NCBI GenBank assembly: GCA_023417775.1
Contig: JAEZEJ010000052.1
Span: 1-56,195, forward strand
Length of the DNA: 56,195 nucleotides
Source of the DNA: Actinomycetes bacterium
GTDB lineage: Bacteria > Actinomycetota > Actinomycetes > Propionibacteriales > Nocardioidaceae
Reading direction: 5' to 3'
Part shown: in pieces, positions 47,577 through 55,869 of the stretch
How the letters are laid out: each line of letters starts with the position of its first letter
Position numbering within the stretch: the stretch's first letter is position 1
The notes under the pieces: generated by a model
The model's input: only the letters and a program-made list of their open reading frames with translations
The model's database searches: none
What the model was told of the DNA's origin: nothing
Translations under genes and position numbers: made by a program

Positions 47577-50044
47577 GAGGCTCCTTCTCGGTCGCGCTCC
47601 GTGCCGCGCAGCGCGGCCCAGATATCGCTGGGTTTGATGGGCAGGGAGTGGATGGGGCCGGCATCACGGGCAGCGAGCGCGTCGTTGACCGCCCCGGCGA
47701 CGGCCGCCGGGGCACCCATATATCCGGCCTCGCCGACGCCCTTCTGGCCATGGGTGGTGAACGGGGACGGCGTGCAGTGCTCGGCGTCGACGATCTGCGG
47801 GACCTCGTGGGCGCTGGGCAGCAGGTAGTCGATGAAGGACTGCGTGAGGGGCTGGCCGGCGTCGCTGAACGCGAACTGCTCGTAGAGCGCGACGCCGATG
47901 CCGTGGGCCGTGCCGCCGTACACCATGCCGCGGACGACATCGGGATTGATCACCGTGCCGCAGTCATGGGCGATGTAGTACTTCGTCAGGTCCACCTTCG
48001 CGGTGCCGGGGTCGATCTCCGCGAGGACCACATGGACCTCGAAGGAGTAGCAGGGATAGAGCTGCACGGTCCCGTCCGGCGCGGTGAGCGTGCCCGATCG
48101 GGGCGTGTGCGCCACATGGACCACCTCGAGACCGGGCTGCATGCCCGGTGGCATCAGATGCTGCTTGCGGTGCGCGATGGCGACGAGCTCGTCCCAGGCG
48201 ACCTGTTTGGCGCGGTCGCCACGCGAGACGACCGCCCCATCGCGGTACTCGAGCTCGTCGACCGGGATGTCAAGCACGCCGGCGCCGATCTCGCGGAGCT
48301 TGGCCTTCAGCTCCGAGGCCGCACCGTGGACGGCGCGCCCGAGGACGATCGTCATGCGGCTGCCGACCGGGCTCTGCGACGGGAAGCCGGTGAGCGAGTC
48401 GGCGCGGATCACCGCGATCTCCTCCGGGGCGATGCCCAGCTCCTCGCCGACCAGCGTCGCGACCATCGTCTCGTGGGCCTGGCCGGCCGAGGAGATCGAG
48501 ATGATCGCCGTGACGCGTCCGGCTCCGTCGACCCGCAGCCGGCAGGCCTCGGGGAAGGTGGTCTTGTCATTGCGGGGGTTCATGATGTTCTCGAAGATCG
48601 CGTTGCCGCCGCCGGGCTCGAGGCAGGCGGCGAAGCCGATGCCCGCCAGCCGCCCCTGCGCCCGCAGGTCGTCCCGTTCGCGCAGCAGCGATGCGAGGTC
48701 CGAGATCTCGATGGCCTTGTCGAGCACACCCGGGTAGTCCCCCGAGTCGTACTCGGTTCCGCTCGGGATCCGGTACGGGAACTCATCGGGGGCGATGAAG
48801 TTCCGGCGCCTCAACTCCAGACGGTCCATGCCCAGGTCGCGGGCGACGGCGTCGACCGCGGCCTCGATCGCGTAATTGGTCGGCGACTGGCCGAAGCCCC
48901 GCACGGCCACCTGCCCGGTCTTGTTGGTCGTGACCGCCATGGCGTTGTAGGCCGCGCTCGGGATCCGATACGGGCCGACGATCGCGCCGATGGGCTTGGC
49001 CAGCTGCAGCGGTGAGCGCCCCGGGTAAGCCCCCTCGTCATCGAGCACGTCGATGCGGATGCTCGTGAACTCGCCCTCATCGGTGTACCAGAGCTCGACC
49101 TCGAACAGACGGTCCGGGCCGTGGAAGTCGCCCCCGTGCATGTTCTCGCTGCGATCCTCGATCAGCTTGACCGGGACCCCGAGCCGTCGGGCCAGGAAGC
49201 CCGCGAGGACGCCGTGCTTGATGCCCCGCTTGACTCCATAGCTGCCGCCGACATCGACGTCGAAGTGCACGCGGACGTTGTTGCTGGGTATCCGGAGCGC
49301 CTCGGCCACCTGGTCGGGGAACTGCGGCATCTGGATCGAGGCCCAGATATCGAGCAGATCGCGGTGCTGATCCCACTGCGCGACGACTCCGAATGTCTCG
49401 AGGGGCACAGTCGAGTTGCGGTTCCAGCGCGTCGTGACGGTGGTGGAACGGCCGGCGCGGGAGCGATCGGCGTCGACCTCGCCCCAGGCGAACTGGCGCT
49501 TCGCCATGACATTGGTGCCGTGCGTGGGGTGCACGAGCGGAGCATCGTCCTGTGCGGCATGTTCCGGGTCCATGACGAACGGGAGCGGCTCGTAGTCGAC
49601 GGCCACCACCTCGGCACCGTCCTCGGCGATCGCGCGGGTATCGGCCACGACGGCCGCGACCCATTCACCGGCGTAGCGGGTGGAGCCGACGGCCAGCGGG
49701 CGCCACTGGACCTCGGGCACGTCCAGGTACTGCCGCAGCGGGGTCGTCTCGGCGGCCAACTCGGCGCCCGTCAGCACCGCGACGACACCGGGGATCTTCA
49801 GCGCCTCGTCGGTGTCGATCGAGACGATGCGCGCATGCGGATGTGGGCTGGTCACGAGGCCGACGTGCAGGGTGCCCGGCGGTGTGATGTCGGCGACGTA
49901 CCGCCCGCTGCCCGTGACGAAGCGCCGGTCCTCCCGGATCCGCCCGGGCTGCGAGAGGTAACGATGTCCCGGCTCGCGGCCCTCGGCGTCCTCCATCTGG
50001 CGGGGAGCCGTCTCCTCGAAGGTCCGCTCCTCTGTCGTGGTCAC
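47573..50044 (-). CDS. Molybdenum hydroxylase large subunit (CoxL/XDH family, not CO dehydrogenase)
   Basis: 823 aa subunit that binds Mo-cytosine-dinucleotide and the substrate. The N-terminal domain has RRFVTGSGRYVADI near residue 40 and VAVDYEPLPFVMDP near 145. The Mo domain has VDVGGSYGVKRG near 265, VAVRGFGQSPTNYAIEA near 375, and GQKGVGEAGYMGAPAAVAG near 780, whose Glu is the catalytic base. The loop that in form I CO dehydrogenase reads AYxCSFR is VRGFGQ here, with no Cys, so Mo-Cu CO oxidation is excluded on known rules. An organic substrate is likely. Confidence 0.94.
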   Translation of the reverse strand: MTTTEERTFEETAPRQMEDAEGREPGHRYLSQPGRIREDRRFVTGSGRYVADITPPGTLHVGLVTSPHPHARIVSIDTDEALKIPGVVAVLTGAELAAETTPLRQYLDVPEVQWRPLAVGSTRYAGEWVAAVVADTRAIAEDGAEVVAVDYEPLPFVMDPEHAAQDDAPLVHPTHGTNVMAKRQFAWGEVDADRSRAGRSTTVTTRWNRNSTVPLETFGVVAQWDQHRDLLDIWASIQMPQFPDQVAEALRIPSNNVRVHFDVDVGGSYGVKRGIKHGVLAGFLARRLGVPVKLIEDRSENMHGGDFHGPDRLFEVELWYTDEGEFTSIRIDVLDDEGAYPGRSPLQLAKPIGAIVGPYRIPSAAYNAMAVTTNKTGQVAVRGFGQSPTNYAIEAAVDAVARDLGMDRLELRRRNFIAPDEFPYRIPSGTEYDSGDYPGVLDKAIEISDLASLLRERDDLRAQGRLAGIGFAACLEPGGGNAIFENIMNPRNDKTTFPEACRLRVDGAGRVTAIISISSAGQAHETMVATLVGEELGIAPEEIAVIRADSLTGFPSQSPVGSRMTIVLGRAVHGAASELKAKLREIGAGVLDIPVDELEYRDGAVVSRGDRAKQVAWDELVAIAHRKQHLMPPGMQPGLEVVHVAHTPRSGTLTAPDGTVQLYPCYSFEVHVVLAEIDPGTAKVDLTKYYIAHDCGTVINPDVVRGMVYGGTAHGIGVALYEQFAFSDAGQPLTQSFIDYLLPSAHEVPQIVDAEHCTPSPFTTHGQKGVGEAGYMGAPAAVAGAVNDALAARDAGPIHSLPIKPSDIWAALRGTERDREGAS

Positions 50045-50544
50045 TGCACACCCACCTTGTCCTGCTCGTCGGCGATGCCGGCGACCACCGTCGCCACGGC
50101 CTCGCGAATCTGCACATAGCCGGTGCAGCGGCAGATATTGCCGCCGATCGCCTCGTCGATGTCCTCATCGGTGGGCCGGGGGTTGTTCTCGACCAGGGCG
50201 TGCACGGCCAGCACCATGCCCGGCGTGCAGAAGCCGCACTGCAGCGCGTGGGTCTCGCAGAAGGCGTCCTGGACCTCGTTGAGCTCTCCTTGCGGACCGG
50301 ACAGCCCCTCGATCGTGGTGACCGATTGGCCGTCGGCCTGCGCGGCGAGCATGATGCAGGAGCGGATCGGCGTGCCATTGAGCAGCACGGTGCAGGCACC
50401 GCAGACCCCGTGCTCGCATCCCAGGTGCGTACCGGTGAGGCCGAGCTGGTCGCGGAGGAAGTCCGCGAGGCTGGTGCGCGCCGAGGTCGAACACGTTCGC
50501 CACTCGCCGTTGACCTCGAGGCCGACGTGCTGATCGGTGGTCAT
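50041..50544 (-). CDS. Molybdenum hydroxylase 2Fe-2S subunit (CoxS-like)
   Basis: 167 aa electron-transfer subunit. The plant-type cluster is bound by GCEHGVCGACTVLLNG near residue 42 plus SCIML near 62. The second cluster is bound by QCGFCTPGMVL near 102 and GGNICRCTGYVQI near 135. All eight Cys are present. AAGGAG overlaps the stop of the preceding hydrolase gene, and the stop overlaps coxL (ATGA). Confidence 0.96.
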   Translation of the reverse strand: MTTDQHVGLEVNGEWRTCSTSARTSLADFLRDQLGLTGTHLGCEHGVCGACTVLLNGTPIRSCIMLAAQADGQSVTTIEGLSGPQGELNEVQDAFCETHALQCGFCTPGMVLAVHALVENNPRPTDEDIDEAIGGNICRCTGYVQIREAVATVVAGIADEQDKVGVQ

Positions 50545-50547
50545 CTT

Positions 50548-51357
50548 CTACTCCTTCACAGCGGCAGCGCCGAGCTGCTCGCAGAATGCGTGGACTTCAG
50601 CGGCGAAACCGCTGGGATTGTCGACATTGGACAAGTGACCCGCATCGGGCAGGACGACGAGGTCGGCCTGTGCGAGTCCGGCGACGATCTCCTCCGAGAG
50701 CGGCTTCGGGGTCTTCTGGTCGCGATCGCCCCAGAGCACGCGGACGGGTGTCGTCACGCGGTCGAGCAGATCGCGGATGTCGATCCCGAAGCAGGCGCGG
50801 ACCGCGGCGATGTAGCTGTCGCTGTCCATCGCGGCCATCGCACGGCGCACCGCCTCGGCATCGGATGGATAGGGCTCGAGGAATGTGTCCGCGAGGTACC
50901 GGTCGGCCACCGCCGACATCGGCGCGGTGGTGGCCTGCTCCACCGAGCTCGAGATCTTCGCCTCCGCCACCTCGGCGTCGAGGGCGACGAAGCTGTCGGC
51001 CACGATCGTCCCGCTGACGCGCTCCGGATGATGAGCCGCGAAGGCTATCGCCTGCATCCCTCCCAGGGAGACGCCCACCAGAGCCGGCCGATCGGCACCC
51101 ACGGCGTCCAGCACCGCGAGGAGGTCATCGGACCAGAGCGAGACGGACTGTTCGGCGGCCGGATCCGAGGCACCGTGTCCGCGGGTGTCCGGCAAGACCA
51201 GCCTGTAGTGGTCCTGCAGCAGTGCGCGGCATCGACCCCACATCCCCCGGTCCGCACCGAGGCTGTGCAACAGGACCACGGTGGGCAGTGCCGGATCTCC
51301 GGTGACCTCGTAGCCGAGCATCGCGCCATCGGACGACCTGGCGTATCCATCGGTCAT
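50548..51357 (-). CDS. Alpha/beta hydrolase (enol-lactonase-like)
   Basis: 269 aa. Typical features are VVLLHSLGADRGMWG near residue 27 (oxyanion hole), VLPDTRGHGASDP near 53, nucleophile Ser in VGVSLGGMQAIAF near 92, VLWGDRDQKTP near 205 (acid), and His in DAGHLSNVDNP near 238. The overall pattern is close to 3-oxoadipate enol-lactonase (PcaD) and related C-C or ester hydrolases. The substrate is unknown but fits an aromatic or heterocycle catabolic chain. It overlaps the ATPase gene by 4 nt. Confidence 0.9.
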   Translation of the reverse strand: MTDGYARSSDGAMLGYEVTGDPALPTVVLLHSLGADRGMWGRCRALLQDHYRLVLPDTRGHGASDPAAEQSVSLWSDDLLAVLDAVGADRPALVGVSLGGMQAIAFAAHHPERVSGTIVADSFVALDAEVAEAKISSSVEQATTAPMSAVADRYLADTFLEPYPSDAEAVRRAMAAMDSDSYIAAVRACFGIDIRDLLDRVTTPVRVLWGDRDQKTPKPLSEEIVAGLAQADLVVLPDAGHLSNVDNPSGFAAEVHAFCEQLGAAAVKE

Positions 51358-52157
51358 GCGCTCGATGCCTCCGCCGAGGGGGTGCCGACCGCGGTGTCGC
51401 CGCCGTTGGGATCCATGGCCCGCAGAACCCGCTGCCGCAGCGCATCGACCTCCTGCTGCGTCGCACCGGGATCGAGGTGGACGTCGTCCGCGAGATGTCC
51501 CGGTGGGCGCATCACCAGGACCCGGTTGCCCAGGGAGAGCGCCTCGGCGATGTTGTGGGTGATGACGACGCCGGTCTTGTTTCCGGCGCGGACCAGCTCG
51601 ACGAACTCGGCGCGCAGCGCCTTCGCGGTGATCTCGTCCAGGGCGGAGAAGGACTCGTCGCACAGGATCAGCTCGGGGTCGACCGCGAAGGCTCGCGCGA
51701 GCGAGACACGCTGGCGCTGGCCCCCCGAGAGCTGATGCGGGTAGGAGTCCTCGCGTCCGGCCAGCCCGAGCCGCTCGAGCCAGTCGCGGGCGACCGGCTC
51801 CCACTGTTCCTTCTCGATCCCGGCGAACTTCATCCCGACGCAGACATTCTGCAGTGCCGTGCGCCAGGGCAGCAGCCGCGCGTCCTGGAAGACGACGGCG
51901 ACCTTGCGGCGGAACCAGTCGAACTCGGTATAGGGATCGTGTTCCTGTACCCGGACGGTCCCCTGCGTCGGCGCGAACAGCCCGAGCGTCAGATTGAACA
52001 TGGTGGACTTGCCGCAGCCGGTGACGCCGACGACGGAGACGAGCTCGCCGCGCCGAATCGTGAAGTCCAGGTTCTCGACCGCGCGATGACCCGGAAAGGT
52101 CTTCTCGACACGGTCGAACTCGATGATGGTGTCGTTCTCTGGTGCGTAGGTGGTCAT
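51354..52157 (-). CDS. ABC transporter ATP-binding protein (SsuB/TauB-like)
   Basis: 267 aa. Walker A VGVTGCGKSTMFN near residue 43, Q-loop VVFQDARLLPWRTAL near 84 (the LLPW motif is usual in nitrate/taurine/sulfonate transporters), signature LSGGQRQRVSLARAF near 137, and Walker B LILCDESFSALDE near 158. I chose ATG 52157 because GAAGGG lies 9-14 nt upstream; ATG 52166 overlaps the permease stop. It energises the permease and the lipoprotein of this operon. Confidence 0.93.
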   Translation of the reverse strand: MTTYAPENDTIIEFDRVEKTFPGHRAVENLDFTIRRGELVSVVGVTGCGKSTMFNLTLGLFAPTQGTVRVQEHDPYTEFDWFRRKVAVVFQDARLLPWRTALQNVCVGMKFAGIEKEQWEPVARDWLERLGLAGREDSYPHQLSGGQRQRVSLARAFAVDPELILCDESFSALDEITAKALRAEFVELVRAGNKTGVVITHNIAEALSLGNRVLVMRPPGHLADDVHLDPGATQQEVDALRQRVLRAMDPNGGDTAVGTPSAEASSA

Positions 52158-52162
52158 GGGGT

Positions 52163-53035
52163 TCATCCCTTCGAGATGGCGGGCTCGGGGGCCGCGGCGG
52201 CGGATGGCTTGGACGCGGGGGCCTGTGGAACGGCGCGGTAGCGCAGCACATAGGACTCGACAGCGTCGATGGCCGCTTGCAGGATCAACATGCAGACAGC
52301 CAGCAGGAGCGTCCACGAGACGACCGCGGCCATGTCGAAGAGCTGCTGGGCCGTCAGCAGCTGCGAGCCGACTCCGACGGTGGCCCCGACCAGCTCGGCG
52401 ATCAGCACCATGCGGATGCCGAGTCCGAGATTGACCTTCCACGCCGTGAACAGCCCCGGTGTGATGGACGGCAGCGTGACCTCGCGGAACAGCGCCCAGC
52501 GGGTGGGCCGGAAGGACCGTGCCATGTCGCGCAGCTCGGCCGGGATCGCCCGGTAGGAGTCGTAGGTCTGCAACGCGAATCCGGGCAAGGTCACCAGCAG
52601 CATGACGAACCAGACCCGCAGCTCGACATTGGAGAACCAGATGACGGCGATGATGACCCAGGACAGCGAGGGGATGCCCTGGACGAAGCGGACGATCGGC
52701 AGCAGATAGCCCGCGGCGAGGGCGTTGGCCCCCGTCAGCAGACCGATGCCGACACCGACGACGAACGAGCACACCAGGCCGAAACCGACGCGAGCGAGGG
52801 TCGTGAACAGGTTCTCCAAGCCTTCCGCGCTGGTCACCGTGGCCCACAGGTGCTCTGCCACATCGAGGATGGGCGGCACGTTGTAGCCCGAGACCAGAGT
52901 GGCCGCGATCTGCCAGACCACGAGGAAGAGCACCAGCAGGATCGCGATCTTCGGATCGGCGAGCCGCTGCCAGATGGGCTTGCGGGCCGCGATCCCGGGG
53001 ACCCTTTCGGTTTTCTCCGGCGTCGTAGTGGTCAT
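52163..53035 (-). CDS. ABC transporter permease (SsuC/TauC-like)
   Basis: 290 aa with six hydrophobic helices. The EAA-type loop is EVTLPSITPGLFTAWKVNLG near residue 200, preceded by FVQGIPSLSWVIIAVIWF near 118, typical of BPD_transp_1 permeases for nitrate, sulfonate and aromatic-acid uptake. The ATG at 53035 shares one base with the iclR stop and has GGAAGGGAG upstream. It is the first structural gene after the regulator. Confidence 0.92.
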   Translation of the reverse strand: MTTTTPEKTERVPGIAARKPIWQRLADPKIAILLVLFLVVWQIAATLVSGYNVPPILDVAEHLWATVTSAEGLENLFTTLARVGFGLVCSFVVGVGIGLLTGANALAAGYLLPIVRFVQGIPSLSWVIIAVIWFSNVELRVWFVMLLVTLPGFALQTYDSYRAIPAELRDMARSFRPTRWALFREVTLPSITPGLFTAWKVNLGLGIRMVLIAELVGATVGVGSQLLTAQQLFDMAAVVSWTLLLAVCMLILQAAIDAVESYVLRYRAVPQAPASKPSAAAAPEPAISKG

Positions 53036-53844
53036 CAGGACTCCCTTCCAGCGATCGCCGGCCGAGCCGACGAGAAGTACTGCCGATCCCCCAGAGCGCG
53101 CGAGATATCGGCCGCCGTCGCGATCGTCATGTCGCGCAGAGCGTCGAGTCGATCGGGGCTCATGCGATGGTCGGGCATGCAGAGCCCAACGGAGGCGATC
53201 ACGCGGCCGGTGTGGTCGCGGACGGGGGCCGCGATGCCGCTGACCTCGTCCCGATAGCTGCACTGGTTGATGCCATAGCCGCGCTCGCGCACCTCGGCGA
53301 GCATCTCGGTCAGCTCGTCCGGGTCGGTGATGGAGCGATCCGTGTAGGCCGGCAGGGGCTCGGAGAGCACCCGCTCGATCTCGGCGTGCTCGCTGTAGGC
53401 CAGCAGCACGCGGCCCGTGGCGACGCAGGTGGCCGGGCAGCGGCGTCCGACATAGGACTTGGCGACCACCTGCTGCGGGCTCTCGAGACGATCGATGTAG
53501 ATGACATCGCCGTGCTCGTAGACGCCCAGATGCACCGTCTCGCGAGAGTTCTCGTTGAGGACCTCCAGATACGGGGCGGCGACCGACCGCATGTCCAGGT
53601 TCTGCGCCCAGAGGCTCCCCAGCTCGAAGCACCGCACCCCGGCCGAGTACCGGCCGGTCGAGCCGTCCTGGCTCACATAGCCGCGCGCCTGCAAGGAGGC
53701 GAGCAGGCGGTGCGTGGTGGCCTTCGGCGAGGATATCCGTTCCGACAACTCCGTCAGCGCCATCGGGGCTCCCGATCGGGCCAGGGCTTCCAGGATGTCG
53801 AGTGTTCGAGTGACCAACAACACCGGTTCGGAACTATGTTTCAT
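53035..53844 (-). CDS. IclR family transcriptional regulator
   Basis: 269 aa. The N-terminal winged helix has TLDILEALARSGAPMALTEL near residue 14 and SPKATTHRLLASLQARGYV near 38. The C-terminal effector domain has VHLGVYEHGDVIYIDRLES near 105 and an effector pocket region CVATGRVLLAY near 138. The start is ATG 53844, 7 nt after a TTCACT -10 box, so it is likely leaderless. The frame from 53880 starts in the promoter. It leads the 11-gene operon and is expected to sense its substrate. Confidence 0.93.
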   Translation of the reverse strand: MKHSSEPVLLVTRTLDILEALARSGAPMALTELSERISSPKATTHRLLASLQARGYVSQDGSTGRYSAGVRCFELGSLWAQNLDMRSVAAPYLEVLNENSRETVHLGVYEHGDVIYIDRLESPQQVVAKSYVGRRCPATCVATGRVLLAYSEHAEIERVLSEPLPAYTDRSITDPDELTEMLAEVRERGYGINQCSYRDEVSGIAAPVRDHTGRVIASVGLCMPDHRMSPDRLDALRDMTIATAADISRALGDRQYFSSARPAIAGRES

Positions 53845-53880
53845 GTCACATAGTGAAGTGGAACACTGTTTCAATGTCAA
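53833..53880 (-). promoter_or_regulatory. Autoregulated promoter-operator of the iclR-led operon
   Basis: TTGACA (53880-53875), 17 nt, and TTCACT (53857-53852) form a strong promoter. A perfect palindrome ACTATGT-N8-ACATAGT (53833-53854) covers the -10 box and the start codon. A second palindrome, GGAAC-ACT-GTTTC with one mismatch (53860-53872), fills the spacer. IclR-type repressors bind such sites, so autorepression with induction by substrate is likely. Confidence 0.7.
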
Positions 53881-53929
53881 GAGTGAGCGATAACCCGACG
53901 GCTCACGATGCTGCGACCGGAAGAGAAAA

Positions 53930-53967
53930 CGACAGCACCACCAGGACGGATCCTGGTGGTGCTGTCG
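53930..53967 (-). terminator. Terminator of ilvD
   Basis: A perfect 17-bp stem CGACAGCACCACCAGGA (53930-53946) with its complement (53951-53967) and a 4-nt loop. On the minus strand it is followed by TTTTCTCTT, a U-rich tract. It insulates ilvD from the iclR-led operon. Confidence 0.88.
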
Positions 53968-54009
53968 GAAGAGGGCGCTGTCGCGCCGGGCGGCTCCCCT
54001 AGCCTGCGG

Positions 54010-55701
54010 CTAGCCGCAGACGGCGCCGTCGGCGGCCGACGACACGAGCTTGGCGTACTTGGCGAGCACACCCGTCGTGTAGCGCGGAGGGTTGGGCTCC
54101 CAGCCCTGCTGACGACGCTCGAACTCGTCGACGTCGATCTCGACCTCGAGGGTGCGGTTGGCCATGTCGAGCTCGATCATGTCGCCATCGCGGACGAAGG
54201 CGATCGGACCGCCGTCGACCGCCTCGGGTGCCACGTGGCCGACGCACAGTCCGGTCGTGCCGCCGGAGAAACGCCCATCGGTCAGCAAGAGGACGTCCTT
54301 GCCCAGGCCGGCGCCCTTGATGGCACCGGTGATCGCCAGCATCTCGCGCATGCCCGGGCCGCCCTTGGGACCCTCATAGCGGATGACGACCACATCACCG
54401 GCCACGATCGTCCCGTCTTCCAGCGCATCCATCGCCGCGCGCTCGCCGTCGAAGACCCGGGCGGTGCCGCGGAAGACATCGGAGTCGAAGCCGGCGCTCT
54501 TGACGACCGCGCCCTCGGGGGCGAGCGAGCCCTTGAGCACCGTGATGCCACCGGTGCGGTGGATCGGCTCGGAGAGCGGGCGGATGACGCTGCCGTCGAC
54601 CTTGCCGTCGAGCCCGAGATCGGCGAGGTTCTCGGCCATGGTCTTGCCCGTGACCGTGAGGGTGTCGCCGTTCATCAGGCCCGCATCGAGCAACGCCTTC
54701 ATGACGACCGGGATGCCGCCCTTCTGGTCGACGTCGTACATGACGTACTTGCCGAAGGGCTTGAGATCGCCGAGGTGCGGCACCTTGTCGCCGATGCGGT
54801 TGAAGTCCTCGAGGGTGAGGTCGACCTCGGCCTCGCGGGCGATGGCCAGCAGATGCAGCACGGCATTGGTGGAGCCACCGAGGGCCATGACGATGGCGAT
54901 GGCGTTCTCGAAGGCCTCACGGGTCATGATCTGGCGGGCGGTGATGCCCTTGCGGAGCAGCTCGACGACGGCCTTGCCCGACTCCTGGGCGAAGCCGTCG
55001 CGCCGGCGATCGATCACCGGCGGGGCCGCCGAACCGGGCAGGCTCATACCGAGCGCCTCGGCGACCGAGGCCATCGTGTTGGCGGTGTACATACCGCCGC
55101 AGGCGCCCTCGCCGGGACAGATATTGCGCTCGATCTTGTCCAGCTGCTCGCGGGAGATGAGTCCCTTCATGCAGGCGCCGACGCCCTCGAAGCCGTCGAT
55201 CAGGGTGACATCCTCGCCGTCGACCTTGCCCGGCATGATCGACCCCGCGTAGAGGAAGACGCTCGCCAGGTCGAGTCGGGCGGCCGCCATCAGCATGCCC
55301 GGGAGGCTCTTGTCGCAGCCGGCGAGCAGCACCGACCCGTCGAGGCGCTCGGCCATCATCACGGTCTCGACCGAGTCGGCGATGACCTCGCGGCTCACGA
55401 GCGAGAAGTGCATGCCCTCATGGCCCATCGAGATGCCGTCGGACACACTGATCGTGCCGAACTCGAGGGGGTATCCGCCACCGGCGTGGACGCCCTCCTT
55501 CGAGGCCTTGGCGAGGCGGTCGAGGGAGAGATTGCACGGTGTGATCTCGTTCCAGCTCGACGCGACGCCGATCTGCGGCTTGGCGAAGTCCTCGTCCCCC
55601 ATGCCTACCGCGCGCAACATGCCACGGGCTGCGGCCTTCTCGAGGCCGTCGGTGACGTCGCGAGAGCGGGGCTTGATGTCGGGGTTGGGGCGTTCGGTCA
55701 T
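54010..55701 (-). CDS. ilvD: Dihydroxy-acid dehydratase
   Basis: Iron-sulfur dehydratase, third common step of valine and isoleucine synthesis. 563 aa. Cluster ligands are Cys in SWNEITPCNLSL near residue 56 and AGCDKSLPGM near 128, and Cys in GEGACGGMYTANTMAS near 198. FSGGTTGLCVGHVAPEA lies near 480. The three-Cys pattern indicates a 2Fe-2S or 4Fe-4S IlvD. The ATG follows TACCCT by 6 nt, so the start may be leaderless. No attenuator is visible here, unlike ilvB and cimA. Confidence 0.97.
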   Translation of the reverse strand: MTERPNPDIKPRSRDVTDGLEKAAARGMLRAVGMGDEDFAKPQIGVASSWNEITPCNLSLDRLAKASKEGVHAGGGYPLEFGTISVSDGISMGHEGMHFSLVSREVIADSVETVMMAERLDGSVLLAGCDKSLPGMLMAAARLDLASVFLYAGSIMPGKVDGEDVTLIDGFEGVGACMKGLISREQLDKIERNICPGEGACGGMYTANTMASVAEALGMSLPGSAAPPVIDRRRDGFAQESGKAVVELLRKGITARQIMTREAFENAIAIVMALGGSTNAVLHLLAIAREAEVDLTLEDFNRIGDKVPHLGDLKPFGKYVMYDVDQKGGIPVVMKALLDAGLMNGDTLTVTGKTMAENLADLGLDGKVDGSVIRPLSEPIHRTGGITVLKGSLAPEGAVVKSAGFDSDVFRGTARVFDGERAAMDALEDGTIVAGDVVVIRYEGPKGGPGMREMLAITGAIKGAGLGKDVLLLTDGRFSGGTTGLCVGHVAPEAVDGGPIAFVRDGDMIELDMANRTLEVEIDVDEFERRQQGWEPNPPRYTTGVLAKYAKLVSSAADGAVCG

Positions 55702-55857
55702 GCCCTCAGGGTAGGCGGCGGCCCGCGGCTGGTCTCGACCGGTTCGAGCCCCGGACGTCGTTGCTCGACCGGCGAGGGGCGTCCGCTGCGGTGGCGCGGC
55801 TCACAGGTCGGACGGCGTGGTGGACCGCGGTGCTGCGGATCCGAGGCGGCTGACCCC

Positions 55858-55863
55858 TACGAT
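55858..55863 (+). promoter_or_regulatory. -10 box for a leaderless HAD gene
   Basis: TACGAT ends 6 nt before the GTG at 55870, with no ribosome binding site between them. This repeats the pattern seen at several other starts in the window. Confidence 0.5.
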
Positions 55864-55869
55864 CGGGCT

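Noticed and set aside
47573..50044. Annotation as aerobic carbon-monoxide dehydrogenase large chain
   Set aside because: The Cys-containing active-site loop is missing (VRGFGQ instead).
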